This document shows, in pieces, positions 1-8,923 of a stretch of DNA of 64,000 nt. The notes beneath the pieces were generated by a model. It saw only the letters and a list, made by a program, of their open reading frames with translations, did no database searches and was not told where the DNA came from. The DNA is taken from positions 62,001 through 126,000 of the forward strand of contig NZ_RQVJ01000005.1 in NCBI RefSeq assembly GCF_003999875.1, written 5' to 3'. Numbering within the stretch: position 1 is the first letter of the stretch; the number at the start of each line of letters is the position of its first letter. The stretch is from Veillonella sp. 3310. GTDB taxonomy: Bacteria > Bacillota > Negativicutes > Veillonellales > Veillonellaceae. The position numbers and the translations under genes are program-made.

Positions 1-582
1 TTGGCCACAAAATCGATGGGCTTCCCAAGCTATGGTATCGCGATTATTTTGCTTACCATTATTATTAAACTTATATTAGCACCGTTGACACAAAAACAAG
101 TGCAGTCTATGAAAGGCATGGCTGATTTACAACCTAAAATGAAAGCCATTCAAGACAAATATAAGGACAATCCACAAAAAGCACAGCAAGAAATTATGAA
201 AATGTATAAAGAATTAGGCATCAATCCATTAGCTGGTTGTTTACCACTTCTTGTACAAATGCCATTCTTGATTGCTATTTTCTATGCATTGCAAGGATAT
301 CCATATGATCCTCAATATGCGCAATTCTTATGGTTACCAAATTTGAGTGATCCAGATCCAATCTATGTATTACCAGTATTGTCTGCGTTGTCTACGTATA
401 TTATGAGTAAACAAACATCTGCTAGTGGTAATAATCAACAAGCAAAGATTATGAACATCTTTATGCCACTATTCATTGGCTATATCAGTTTAAACTTTGC
501 TAGTGGATTGGTAATTTACTGGGTAGTTTCAAATCTATTCCAATTAGCACAACAAACATTAATTTATCGTAATAACAAATAG
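1..582 (+). CDS. yidC: Membrane protein insertase YidC/OxaI family (5' end missing)
   Basis: Inserts proteins into the cytoplasmic membrane, alone or with SecYEG. The 193 visible residues carry the conserved core: a membrane segment at about 10-30, a charged cytoplasmic hairpin at about 33-75, the GCLP turn followed by a hydrophobic segment at about 80-97, and two C-terminal membrane segments at about 120-135 and 150-185. The first membrane helix and lipoprotein-type N-terminus usual in Firmicute YidC are absent because the gene begins before the window, so the TTG at base 1 is probably internal. The groove position that is Arg in most homologues (in the IIxR/K-LIL-PL stretch) is Lys23 here. 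It is followed after 10 bases by jag, the normal partner. Confidence 0.93.
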   Translation: MATKSMGFPSYGIAIILLTIIIKLILAPLTQKQVQSMKGMADLQPKMKAIQDKYKDNPQKAQQEIMKMYKELGINPLAGCLPLLVQMPFLIAIFYALQGYPYDPQYAQFLWLPNLSDPDPIYVLPVLSALSTYIMSKQTSASGNNQQAKIMNIFMPLFIGYISLNFASGLVIYWVVSNLFQLAQQTLIYRNNK

Positions 583-592
583 GAGGCTAGGC

Positions 593-1357
593 ATGGATTA
601 CATTGAAGTGTCAGCAAAAACGATTGAAGAGGCAACTTCACAAGCAACAGCGCAAATTGAATCTCAAGGTCGTGTTGTTACGTCTGTGAAAGTGTTAGAA
701 GAACCATCAAAAGGTTTCTTAGGATTTGGTAAAAAAGATGCTCTTGTTCGCGTATACTTTGAAGAAGGAACAGCAGAGAATATTGCTGTTGCAGAAGAAG
801 TAGTATCAGTTGTGGAAACTGTTACAGAAACAACAGTAGATACTGTGGAAACAGAAGCTATTGAAATTCCTGTGGTAGTTGAGGATGGTATTACAAAAGC
901 AGAACAAGATTTCATTGCCGATACAGGTAAAGAATTTTTATTAGGTATGTTTGGAAAGATGGGCTTATCTGTACAAATTGAAAAATTGACTACTAAAGAT
1001 AAGATCACATTCCAAGTACATGGGGAAGACTTAGGTATTTTAATTGGTAAACATGGTCAAACATTAGATGCTATCCAATACTTAACAAACCTTGTGGCTA
1101 ATAAAGAAGTTCGCCGTCGCTGCCAAATTGTTGTGGACGTGGAAAATTACCGTTCCCGTCGTGAAGAAACTTTGATTCAATTGGCACATCGTTTAGGTGC
1201 TAAAGTGCGACGTACACGTCAAAAAATTGCTTTAGAACCAATGAATGCTTTTGAACGAAAAATTATTCATTTAGCATTGCAAAACGAAAAAAATATCAAA
1301 ACAGATAGTGAAGGACAAGAACCATATCGTCATATTGTCATTTATTACAAACGATAA
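593..1357 (+). CDS. jag: Jag/KhpB RNA-binding protein (SpoIIIJ-associated)
   Basis: RNA-binding protein linked to cell elongation and envelope regulation in Firmicutes, nearly always encoded next to yidC. The 254 residues contain a Jag-N domain (about 1-52, with KGFLGFGKKDA), an acidic and Val/Thr-rich linker (about 58-98), a KH domain (about 110-180, with the GKHGQ loop) and an R3H domain (about 185-250). An AGGAGG ribosome site lies a few bases before the ATG, and yidC ends 10 bases upstream, so the two are co-transcribed. The transcript ends at the hairpin just downstream. Confidence 0.95.
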   Translation: MDYIEVSAKTIEEATSQATAQIESQGRVVTSVKVLEEPSKGFLGFGKKDALVRVYFEEGTAENIAVAEEVVSVVETVTETTVDTVETEAIEIPVVVEDGITKAEQDFIADTGKEFLLGMFGKMGLSVQIEKLTTKDKITFQVHGEDLGILIGKHGQTLDAIQYLTNLVANKEVRRRCQIVVDVENYRSRREETLIQLAHRLGAKVRRTRQKIALEPMNAFERKIIHLALQNEKNIKTDSEGQEPYRHIVIYYKR

Positions 1358-1380
1358 GTTGTAATTACTATCTAAATGAA

Positions 1381-1410
1381 AAAGAGCAGCCGAGGCTGCT
1401 CTTTTTTTTA
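1381..1410. terminator. Bidirectional intrinsic terminator between jag and narK
   Basis: The arms AAAGAGCAGCC and GGCTGCTCTTT form an 11-bp stem with a minimal loop, with T residues on one side and A residues on the other. It can stop the rightward yidC-jag transcript and the leftward narK transcript. Confidence 0.9.
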
Positions 1411-1420
1411 TAAGATTCAA

Positions 1421-2758
1421 TTATACATTCATGTTAGCTGCTTTACGAACGTAGAACCAGTAACATACGAATACTGTTACGATATTGAAAGCTAGTAATA
1501 CTGCGAATGCTGGGTGGATACTTCCAAATGTTGTGTATACATAGCCAAAGATTTTTGGTGTAATGAAGGCACCGTACGCCGCTACAGCTGCTACGAAACC
1601 AGCAATTAAGGAAGATTGTAATCCATCTGTGAAGATGTGAGGAATCATACGGAATGTAGATCCTGTTACGAAACCGCAGGATACGAACATTAATACAGTC
1701 ATTCCAAAGAAAAAGTCGAAGTGATGCATATCCACGCCTACAGCGATTAATACAGTAGTGATACATAAACCAATCAAACCGATGAAAGTAATTTTTGTAC
1801 CGCTATTGATTTTGTCAGCTAACCAACCACCTACTGGACGAAGGCTGGCAGATACTAAAGGTCCCACGAATGCGATGTGAGCAAATGGAATTTCAGGGAA
1901 CTCTGTTTTAACAAGTAGACCAAGTGCTGCTGCATATCCAGAGAAGGCACCGAAGGAACATGTATATAACAATGTCATAGCCCATGTGTGTTTGTTGCTA
2001 AAAATTTGAGCCAGCGCTTTAGGATTAGGTTTTGCTAGTGGCAAGTTATCCATGTAACGAGTCATGCACGCTAAGATAATTACTAAAGGCACAATCCACA
2101 TAAACGCCGCGTTGGCTAAGTATACTGCATTGCCTTTAACGATAGCTGGTGTGACACCGAAGATATTACCTAATGTAGCAGAACCCATAGCGAATGGAGC
2201 TAAGAAATAGATAACGGAGATCCCAAGGTTACCAATACCACCATTAATGCCAAGGGCGGTACCTTTTTCAGATTTAGGGAAGAAGTTACCGATGTAAGCC
2301 ATGGAGGAGGAGAAGTTACCGCCGGCTAAACCGATCAAAGCTGTTAAGATCATGAATGTTTCATAGGATGTGGTTGTATCTTGTACAGCATAGCCTAACC
2401 ATACTACAGGTACTAATAAAATAATTGTAGAAATAAAAGTCCAGTTTCTACCACCTATTAAAGCTGGCATGTAAGTATAAATAAAACGGAATGTAGCACC
2501 TACTAAACCTGGGAAGGCAGCCAGTGTAAATAACTGTTCTGTTGTGAAATGGAATCCAGCTCCATTTAATTGTGCTGCGATGGTTGACCATAAATACCAT
2601 ACGCAAAATGATAACGTTAATGCAATGGTAGAAACTACCAAGTTTTGTTTAGCAATTTTTTTGCCAAACTTTTCCCAAAATTCGGGATTTTCTGGTTGCC
2701 AGTTCGCAATAATTTCTTTGCGGCTCGCACCCACTTGAGGCATTTTCATCTCTGACAT
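1421..2758 (-). CDS. narK: NarK-type nitrate/nitrite MFS transporter
   Basis: Twelve-helix major facilitator protein of 445 residues that brings nitrate in and/or exports nitrite across the cytoplasmic membrane. It has the family signature GGNFSSSMAYIGNFFP near 146-161 and a Gly-rich partner stretch (GINGGIGNLG) at 170-179. Arg91 and Arg307 lie where E. coli NarK has its substrate-binding arginines 89 and 305. The N-terminus starts with about 35 hydrophilic residues. An AAAGGAGTG ribosome site precedes the ATG. The gene points away from the narGHJI operon and shares its control region, so uptake and reduction are probably induced together. Direction of transport (nitrate/proton or nitrate/nitrite exchange) cannot be told from sequence. 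Confidence 0.93.
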   Translation of the reverse strand: MSEMKMPQVGASRKEIIANWQPENPEFWEKFGKKIAKQNLVVSTIALTLSFCVWYLWSTIAAQLNGAGFHFTTEQLFTLAAFPGLVGATFRFIYTYMPALIGGRNWTFISTIILLVPVVWLGYAVQDTTTSYETFMILTALIGLAGGNFSSSMAYIGNFFPKSEKGTALGINGGIGNLGISVIYFLAPFAMGSATLGNIFGVTPAIVKGNAVYLANAAFMWIVPLVIILACMTRYMDNLPLAKPNPKALAQIFSNKHTWAMTLLYTCSFGAFSGYAAALGLLVKTEFPEIPFAHIAFVGPLVSASLRPVGGWLADKINSGTKITFIGLIGLCITTVLIAVGVDMHHFDFFFGMTVLMFVSCGFVTGSTFRMIPHIFTDGLQSSLIAGFVAAVAAYGAFITPKIFGYVYTTFGSIHPAFAVLLAFNIVTVFVCYWFYVRKAANMNV

Positions 2759-2794
2759 GAGAACACTCCTTTAATCCTTTCAACGTACAACTTG

Positions 2795-2815
2795 TGATAC
2801 TTTTTGTATCACAGT
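2795..2815. promoter_or_regulatory. Perfect 21-bp palindrome in the narK leader
   Basis: TGTGATAC-N5-GTATCACA. The half sites are perfect, but their 11-base gap between TGTGA and TCACA is longer than a Crp site allows. It lies between the predicted narK start and its ribosome site, so it may be an operator for another regulator or a hairpin in the mRNA leader. Confidence 0.5.
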
Positions 2816-2847
2816 AAATCGAAGACACAAATTAGTATAAAAAAATA

Positions 2848-2875
2848 TTGACTTATGCCATACTTTCATTATAAT
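2848..2875 (+). promoter_or_regulatory. Sigma-A type promoter toward the crp-nar unit
   Basis: TTGACT, a 16-base spacer and a perfect TATAAT at 2870-2875. The predicted start is near 2882, inside the first Crp-type site, so a bound regulator should repress it. Confidence 0.6.
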
Positions 2876-2876
2876 A

Positions 2877-2892
2877 TGTGCCTAAAATCACA
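2877..2892. promoter_or_regulatory. Crp-type operator 1
   Basis: TGTGC-N6-TCACA, one base from the Crp consensus TGTGA-N6-TCACA. It overlaps the predicted start points of both the rightward TTGACT/TATAAT promoter and the leftward narK promoter, a position that suits repression or feedback. Confidence 0.5.
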
Positions 2893-2897
2893 CACTT

Positions 2898-2903
2898 ATT
2901 ATA
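2898..2903 (-). promoter_or_regulatory. narK -10 element
   Basis: Reads TATAAT on the minus strand. No good -35 box is present. The Crp-type operator at 2925-2940 is centred 41.5 bases upstream of the predicted start at 2891, the class II activator position that replaces a -35 box. Confidence 0.55.
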
Positions 2904-2924
2904 TAAGATATAATATAATGTGAA

Positions 2925-2940
2925 TGTGATAAAAAGCACA
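2925..2940. promoter_or_regulatory. Crp-type operator 2, shared by two divergent promoters
   Basis: TGTGA-N6-GCACA, one mismatch to the Crp consensus. It is centred at -41.5 for narK (minus-strand TATAAT at 2898-2903) and at about -42.5 for a rightward TATAAT at 2963-2968 leading to the regulator and nar genes. One site could activate both directions. The recognition helix of the regulator encoded next door has the Arg-Glu-x3-Arg pattern that reads TGTGA in Crp. Confidence 0.55.
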
Positions 2941-2962
2941 ACTTATATAATTATTAATAAGT

Positions 2963-2968
2963 TATAAT
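2963..2968 (+). promoter_or_regulatory. Second -10 element toward the crp-nar unit
   Basis: Perfect TATAAT without a recognisable -35 box. Operator 2 lies at the class II spacing upstream, so this promoter is probably activator-dependent and gives an mRNA starting near 2975. Confidence 0.45.
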
Positions 2969-3072
2969 AGTAACATAGCGCAAAATTTAAAATGTAATTG
3001 AGAAATTGATATAGCTAAGTTTATATCAACTTCATAAGTATGGGATGTTACTGAAAGATGTATGGTGACAGT

Positions 3073-3759
3073 ATGGAACAGGAGTTAATCAATCAATTGC
3101 TAGCATTGCCAGGTGAAGTAATTCATCTGAAAAAAGGAGAATTTTTATTTCACGAAGGCGATAAGGCAGAACATTTTTATATCGTTCAGAGAGGGCGCCT
3201 CAGTATTAAGAAATTTGAATCCACAGGACATATTTTTGCATTACGATTAGTAGGTAAGAATAATGTGCTTGGGGAAATTCCTTTGTATGAGACGAATACG
3301 AGATCGTATGTATTTAATGCCATTGCAAGAGAAGATTGCTCAGTCTATTGTATACGTTACGATGTATTAGAACCTGCCATTGCTAAGGATCATTCCTTAG
3401 CCATTGCGATGATGAAGATTTATACGCTTCATATGCGTCGACAACAAGCTAAGTATAGAGACTTATTATTATACGGTAAGAAAGGTGCATTTTATTCTAC
3501 ATTATTGCGTTTAGCTAATAGTTATGGTGTTAAGCGGGATGACGGTATTTATATCGACATTGCATTAAGCAACCAAGAGTTAGCTGAATTTACTGCCACA
3601 TCACGGGAAGGTTTAAACCGCATGCTAAGTGAGTTACGAAAGTTAGGCTATGTAGCCTATGATAAACACCATCTGGTAATCTGTGACTTTGATGCATTAA
3701 TCGATTTGCTAGATTTAGATATAGAAACTATCGATCCTAATATTAGCAATATCGAATGA
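3073..3759 (+). CDS. Crp/Fnr family transcription regulator of the nitrate genes
   Basis: DNA-binding regulator with an N-terminal cyclic-nucleotide-type beta-barrel (about 10-115), a long dimer helix (about 105-135) and a C-terminal winged helix (about 135-225). The phosphate-binding-cassette positions GE...RS are kept (LGEIPLYETNTRS), so a cyclic nucleotide or similar ligand is possible. There is no N-terminal cysteine cluster as in Fnr, so oxygen sensing by an Fe-S cluster is unlikely. The recognition helix TSREGLNR matches Crp SRETVGR at Arg, Glu and Arg, which predicts TGTGA half sites; two lie just upstream. The ATG at 3073 has a GGTGA at suitable distance; an in-frame ATG at 3058 is the alternative. 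It is followed by narG with only a terminator between. Confidence 0.9.
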   Translation: MEQELINQLLALPGEVIHLKKGEFLFHEGDKAEHFYIVQRGRLSIKKFESTGHIFALRLVGKNNVLGEIPLYETNTRSYVFNAIAREDCSVYCIRYDVLEPAIAKDHSLAIAMMKIYTLHMRRQQAKYRDLLLYGKKGAFYSTLLRLANSYGVKRDDGIYIDIALSNQELAEFTATSREGLNRMLSELRKLGYVAYDKHHLVICDFDALIDLLDLDIETIDPNISNIE

Positions 3760-3772
3760 TTAAGGTTATCCC

Positions 3773-3809
3773 CCCTTGCTGTGAGCACTACGAAGGCAAG
3801 GGTTTTTTT
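3773..3809 (+). terminator. Intrinsic terminator between the regulator and narG
   Basis: CCCTTGC and GCAAGGG form a 7-bp stem around a 16-base loop, followed by seven T residues. No promoter fits in the 22 bases left before narG, so narGHJI must be reached by read-through. The hairpin probably sets a ratio between regulator and reductase mRNA. Confidence 0.75.
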
Positions 3810-3831
3810 GTATTTTTAAGGAGGACATGAG

Positions 3832-6800
3832 ATGAGTCTTTTATCTCAAAAATTTAAGTTTCTTCGCAAGAAGGACGTATCTCCAACAGGCCATCAAATC
3901 ACAGAAGAAGGTGGTCGTGAATGGGAAAATTTTTATCGTGACCGTTGGTCCTACGATAAAGTAGTCCGCACCACACATGGCGTAAACTGTACTGGTTCTT
4001 GTAGCTGGAATATTTACGTAAAAAATGGTGTTGTAGCGTGGGAAAATCAAGCAACTGATTATCCTAAAACACCAGATGATATGCCAGATTACGAACCACG
4101 TGGATGCCCTCGAGGATCTACTTTCTCTTGGTATTTATACAGCCCACTACGCGTAAAATATCCATATGTACGTGGTGAATTGATCGAGCTTTGGAGAGAA
4201 GCGAAGAAAACTGCTAAAAATCCTATCGAAGCATGGAAATCTATTGTAGAAGATCCTGAAAAAGCAAAACGTTATAAATCTGCTCGTGGTATGGGTGGCT
4301 TTGTACGTTCTACTTGGGATGAATCTACAGAAATCGTAGCAGCTTCCTTATTATATACAGCAAAAACATATGGTCCAGACCGCAACGCAGGATTCTCTGT
4401 AATTCCAGCTATGTCCATGTTGTCCTATGCAGGTGGTGCGCGTTTCTTGAACCTTATGGGTGGTACTCCACTTTCCTTCTATGACTGGTATGCTGATTTG
4501 CCGCCATCAAGCCCACAAGTTTGGGGTGAACAAACTGATACACCAGAATCTGGTGACTGGTACAATGCAGGTTACATCATTACATGGGGTTCCAATGTAC
4601 CATTGACTCGTACACCGGATGCTCACTTCTTGGCAGAAGTACGTTATAAAGGTACAAAAGTAGTCTCTGTATCTCCTGACTATGCAGAATCTACTACATT
4701 CTCCGACACTTGGTTGAATGTAAAAGCAGGTACAGATGCAGCGATGGCAATGGCAATGGGTCATGTCATTCTGAAAGAATACTATGTAGATAAAGAAACT
4801 CCATATTTCAAAGAATATGCGAAAGAATTTACTGACTTACCATTTTTAGTACGTGTAGAAGAAATCAATGGTGCTTTACAAGCGGGCCGTTTCTTGAACA
4901 ATCAAGATTTAGGTAGCACAGAAGATGGCGCTGATTTCCACACTGTCGTTATCGATGAAATTACGAATACAGTAGTGGCACCAAATGGTACATTAGGTGA
5001 TCGTCATACAAATCCTAAAAAATGGAATTTACGTCTTGAAAACCGTGCAACAGGAGAAAAAATCTCTCCTCGTTTATCTGTCATCGACCAACGTGATTCC
5101 GTAGCATTAGTTAAATTACCATACTTCGGTGACGAAGCTCATGAAGGTATTATTGAACGTGCTATCCCTGTTATGACAGTACAAACTAAAGAAGGTCCTG
5201 TACAAGTAACAACAGTTTACGACTTGATTCTTGCTAACTATGGTATCGATCGTGGCTTAGGCGGTGAAGTGGCTACTAGCTATGAAGAAGATACTCCTTA
5301 CACTCCAGCATGGCAAGAAAAAATCACTGGCGTGAAAGCAGACGTAGTGATTCGTACAGCTCGTGAATTTGCAGATAACGCAGAACAAACAAAAGGTCGC
5401 TCCATGATCATCATGGGTGCTGGTATCAACCACTGGTATCATGCTGACATAATTTACCGTACGATCCTTAACTTGATCATGTTCTGTGGTACAGAAGGCG
5501 TTAACGGCGGTGGCTGGGCTCACTATGTAGGACAAGAAAAATTACGTCCTGTTGAAGGTTGGGCTGGCATTATGACAGCAAATGACTGGAGTAAAGCACC
5601 TCGTTTACAAAATGGTACATCTTGGTTCTACTTTGCTACAGAACAATATCGTTCTGACTGCATTGACCTAGCAGATCGTGTATCTAAATTAGCCACACCT
5701 CGTTACAGACACCCTGGTGACTATAATGTATTGGCTGCTCGTTTAGGTTGGTTGCCGTCCTACCCTACTTTCAACCGTAACTATCAAGATTTAATCAATG
5801 ATGCTCGTGCGACAGGTGCAGGTACTGAAGCTGAAATTAACCAATACATCGTACAAGCATTGAAAAATAAAGAGTTGAAATTCTGCGTAGAAGATCCTTC
5901 TGCGAAAGAAAATCATCCACGCAACTTGTTCGTATGGCGTTCCAACTTGATTGGTTCCTCCTCTAAAGGTCATGAGTACTTCTTAAAATATTTATTAGGT
6001 ACAAAAAATGGCGTATTAGAAGATGAAGATGCACCAGTACGTCCAGAAGAAATCAACTGGCGTGAAGCTCCTGAAACAGGTAAATTAGACTTGTTGATCG
6101 ACATCGATTTCCGTATGGCTTCTACGGCGTTATATTCCGATATCGTATTCCCTGCAGCAACATGGTACGAAAAACAAGACTTATCTTCCACAGATATGCA
6201 TCCATACGTGCACGTATTCCAAGCGGCTGTTGATTGCGCATGGGACACTAAATCTGACTGGGATACATTCCGTACTTTGGCAGAAACTGTATCTCGCGTA
6301 GCGAAAGAGTCTGGTTTCACTGAATACGAAGATATCGTAGCACAACCATTGGGTCATGACAGCCCAGGCGAAGTGGCTCAACCATTGGGTAAAGTATTAG
6401 ACTGGAGCAAAGGCGAATGTGAACCAATTCCAGGTAAAACTATGCCAAATCTTGTACACGTAAAACGTGATTACAGTAAAATCTTTGAAAAATTCATTGG
6501 CTTAGGTCCTAATATTGAAAATAAAGTAGGCGCTCATGGTTTAGCATGGGATGTAACAGATGAATATCAATCCTTATATGAACAAAATGGAACAATCGAC
6601 CAACCAGGTTTCGTATCTCATGGTCGTCCTAGCATCTACGAAGCACGTGAAGCTTGTAATGTTGTGTTAACCTTGTCCTCTTGTACGAATGGTAAATTAG
6701 CAGTTCGTTCTTGGCAGGCTATGGAAGAAAAAACAGGCTTAACAGATCTTCAAAAGAATGCAAAAGGTCGTGAAGAAGAACGCATTACCTTCGACGATAT

Positions 6801-7506
6801 GGTACGTCAACCACGCTTTATCATTCCATCTGTGACAAGTACAGGTAAAAATAATAAAGACCGTCGTTATTCTCCATTTACAACATCTACTGAGGATAAA
6901 GTTCCATTCCGTACGGTTACGGGTCGTCAATCCTTCTATTGTGACCATGAAATGATGCGTGACTATGGTGAGGCTATGGCGCTTTACAAACCAGTCTTGT
7001 CCTACGCACCAGTGAAAGGTGATTATGCACAAGAGGGGGTTCCTCAAATCACATTGAAATACTTAACACCACATCATAAATGGTCTACACATAGTATGTA
7101 CTTCGATAGCCAACAATTGTTAACATTGTTCCGTGGTGGACAAACAATTTGGTTGAACGAAGATGATGCGAAAGAAATCAATGTCCAAGACAATGATTGG
7201 GTAGAAGCTTTCAATAAAAACGGTATCGTTGCAGCCCGTGCTGTAGTATCCCCACGTATTCCTCGTGGTATTTCCTATATGCACCATGCTCAAGACCGTC
7301 ACATTAACGTACCTGCTGCACAAATCAAAAAACAACGCGGTGGTACACACAATGCACCAACTCACATTCATTTGAAACCAACACATATGATTGGTGGTTA
7401 TGGTCAATTAAGTTATGGATTCAATTATTATGGCCCAACTGGCAACCAACGGGATATGACTATTGTGGCTCGTAAAATGAAGGAGGTAGATTGGCTTGAA
7501 GATTAA
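3832..7506 (+). CDS. narG: Respiratory nitrate reductase alpha subunit NarG
   Basis: Catalytic molybdenum subunit (1224 residues, like E. coli NarG) that reduces nitrate to nitrite with two electrons delivered through NarH. His49, Cys53, Cys57 and Cys92 are present at the E. coli positions and should bind the FS0 [4Fe-4S] cluster. Asp222, the molybdenum ligand, is kept in the WYAD stretch, followed by GEQTDTPES. The N-terminus lacks a clear twin-arginine signal, as expected for a subunit facing the cytoplasm. AAGGAGG stands before the ATG. It begins the narGHJI set, each gene overlapping the next. The binding motifs are intact and the frame is open, so it should be functional. Confidence 0.98.
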   Translation: MSLLSQKFKFLRKKDVSPTGHQITEEGGREWENFYRDRWSYDKVVRTTHGVNCTGSCSWNIYVKNGVVAWENQATDYPKTPDDMPDYEPRGCPRGSTFSWYLYSPLRVKYPYVRGELIELWREAKKTAKNPIEAWKSIVEDPEKAKRYKSARGMGGFVRSTWDESTEIVAASLLYTAKTYGPDRNAGFSVIPAMSMLSYAGGARFLNLMGGTPLSFYDWYADLPPSSPQVWGEQTDTPESGDWYNAGYIITWGSNVPLTRTPDAHFLAEVRYKGTKVVSVSPDYAESTTFSDTWLNVKAGTDAAMAMAMGHVILKEYYVDKETPYFKEYAKEFTDLPFLVRVEEINGALQAGRFLNNQDLGSTEDGADFHTVVIDEITNTVVAPNGTLGDRHTNPKKWNLRLENRATGEKISPRLSVIDQRDSVALVKLPYFGDEAHEGIIERAIPVMTVQTKEGPVQVTTVYDLILANYGIDRGLGGEVATSYEEDTPYTPAWQEKITGVKADVVIRTAREFADNAEQTKGRSMIIMGAGINHWYHADIIYRTILNLIMFCGTEGVNGGGWAHYVGQEKLRPVEGWAGIMTANDWSKAPRLQNGTSWFYFATEQYRSDCIDLADRVSKLATPRYRHPGDYNVLAARLGWLPSYPTFNRNYQDLINDARATGAGTEAEINQYIVQALKNKELKFCVEDPSAKENHPRNLFVWRSNLIGSSSKGHEYFLKYLLGTKNGVLEDEDAPVRPEEINWREAPETGKLDLLIDIDFRMASTALYSDIVFPAATWYEKQDLSSTDMHPYVHVFQAAVDCAWDTKSDWDTFRTLAETVSRVAKESGFTEYEDIVAQPLGHDSPGEVAQPLGKVLDWSKGECEPIPGKTMPNLVHVKRDYSKIFEKFIGLGPNIENKVGAHGLAWDVTDEYQSLYEQNGTIDQPGFVSHGRPSIYEAREACNVVLTLSSCTNGKLAVRSWQAMEEKTGLTDLQKNAKGREEERITFDDMVRQPRFIIPSVTSTGKNNKDRRYSPFTTSTEDKVPFRTVTGRQSFYCDHEMMRDYGEAMALYKPVLSYAPVKGDYAQEGVPQITLKYLTPHHKWSTHSMYFDSQQLLTLFRGGQTIWLNEDDAKEINVQDNDWVEAFNKNGIVAARAVVSPRIPRGISYMHHAQDRHINVPAAQIKKQRGGTHNAPTHIHLKPTHMIGGYGQLSYGFNYYGPTGNQRDMTIVARKMKEVDWLED

Positions 7507-8923
7507 GGCTCAAGTATCTATGGTCCTAAATTTAGACAAGTGTCTAGGCTGTCACACATGTTCTATCACTTGTAAAAATACATGGACAAACCGCGAAGGT
7601 GCGGAATATATGTACTTTAATAATGTGGAAACCCGCCCAGGTGTTGGCTACCCTCGTCATTGGGAAGACCAAGAAAAATGGAAAGGCGGCTGGACTGTTG
7701 GTAACGATGGAAAATTAGCATTGGCTACAGGTTCTAAAACAAATCGTCTGATGAAATTGTTCTATCATCCAGAACAACCTGAGTTGAAAGACTACTTTGA
7801 ACCATGGACATATGACTATGAAACATTGATCCATTCTGGTCGTAAAAATAACCAACCAGTAGCACGTCCACGTTCGTTGGTAACAAAAGAAAAAATGGAA
7901 ATCAAATGGGGTCCTAACTGGGATGACGATTTGGCTGGTGGTGAACACGCTCGCTCTGATGTTAACTTAGCTAAAATGGGCGAAGATATTGTGTTTGACT
8001 ATGAAAAAGTTTTCATGCGCTACTTACCTCGTCTATGTAATCACTGTTTGAATCCAGCGTGTGTGGCAGCGTGCCCATCTGGTGCGATTTACAAACGTGA
8101 TGAAGACGGTGTGGTTTTAGTATCTCAAGACGTATGTCGTGGCTGGCGCCATTGTGTACCATCTTGCCCATACAAAAAAATCTTCTACAATTGGGAAACA
8201 AATAAAGCTGAAAAATGCGTATTCTGTTACCCACGTTTGGAAAATGGTTTACCACAAATTTGTGCGGAAACTTGCGTAGGTAGAATGCGTTATGTAGGCG
8301 TTGTTTTCTATGATATGGATAAAGTAGAAGCAGCAGCGGCTTCCAAAAACGATACAGATATCTACGAAAATACAGTGGATTTAATCTTAGATCCTCATGA
8401 TCCAGAAGTAGTAAAAGCGGCTCGTGCAGAAGGTATTGGTGAAGCTTGGATTAAAGCAGCACAAAAATCTCCAGTTTACAAATTAATCAAGGAATGGAAA
8501 GTGGGCTTGCCACTACATCCAGAATATCGTACATTACCAATGGTTTGGTATGTACCGCCATTGAGTCCAATCGTACAACGCATTACATCTGAAGTATACT
8601 TACCAGATGCAAACGAAATGCGCGTGCCTGTACAATATCTTGCGAATCTATTTACAGCAGGTAATGCAGATGCACTAGCTCGCGTATTACAACGTGTATT
8701 AGATATGCGTGAATATATGCGTCGTCGCGATGTAGGTGGAGAGGCTCCTGAGCATCCAATCGATTTAACAGAAGATCAAATGTACGAAATGTACAAATTA
8801 TTAGCATTATCTAAATACAATGATCGTTTCGTGATTCCTACAGATATTAAAGCGTCTCGTGAAGGTCGTGCAGATATGCAACATAAACGTGGTTTTGCCT
8901 GTCCTACAGGGGGATGTCAATAA
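7496..8923 (+). CDS. narH: Respiratory nitrate reductase beta subunit NarH
   Basis: Electron-transfer subunit of 475 residues carrying three [4Fe-4S] and one [3Fe-4S] cluster between NarI haems and NarG. Cysteine groups are at 16/19/22/26, 181/184/189/193, 214/220/224 and 241/244/256/260. Trp217 replaces a cysteine in the third group, the hallmark of the [3Fe-4S] cluster. Translation starts at TTG, chosen because AAGGAGGT stands 8 bases before it and the first cluster motif then lies at the E. coli positions. It overlaps the narG stop by 11 bases, which suggests coupled translation. Confidence 0.97.
   Translation: MKIKAQVSMVLNLDKCLGCHTCSITCKNTWTNREGAEYMYFNNVETRPGVGYPRHWEDQEKWKGGWTVGNDGKLALATGSKTNRLMKLFYHPEQPELKDYFEPWTYDYETLIHSGRKNNQPVARPRSLVTKEKMEIKWGPNWDDDLAGGEHARSDVNLAKMGEDIVFDYEKVFMRYLPRLCNHCLNPACVAACPSGAIYKRDEDGVVLVSQDVCRGWRHCVPSCPYKKIFYNWETNKAEKCVFCYPRLENGLPQICAETCVGRMRYVGVVFYDMDKVEAAAASKNDTDIYENTVDLILDPHDPEVVKAARAEGIGEAWIKAAQKSPVYKLIKEWKVGLPLHPEYRTLPMVWYVPPLSPIVQRITSEVYLPDANEMRVPVQYLANLFTAGNADALARVLQRVLDMREYMRRRDVGGEAPEHPIDLTEDQMYEMYKLLALSKYNDRFVIPTDIKASREGRADMQHKRGFACPTGGCQ

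Noticed and set aside
1-3. TTG at the first base as the start of yidC
   Set aside because: The first membrane helix of the family would be missing and no ribosome site can be seen; the gene is cut by the window edge.
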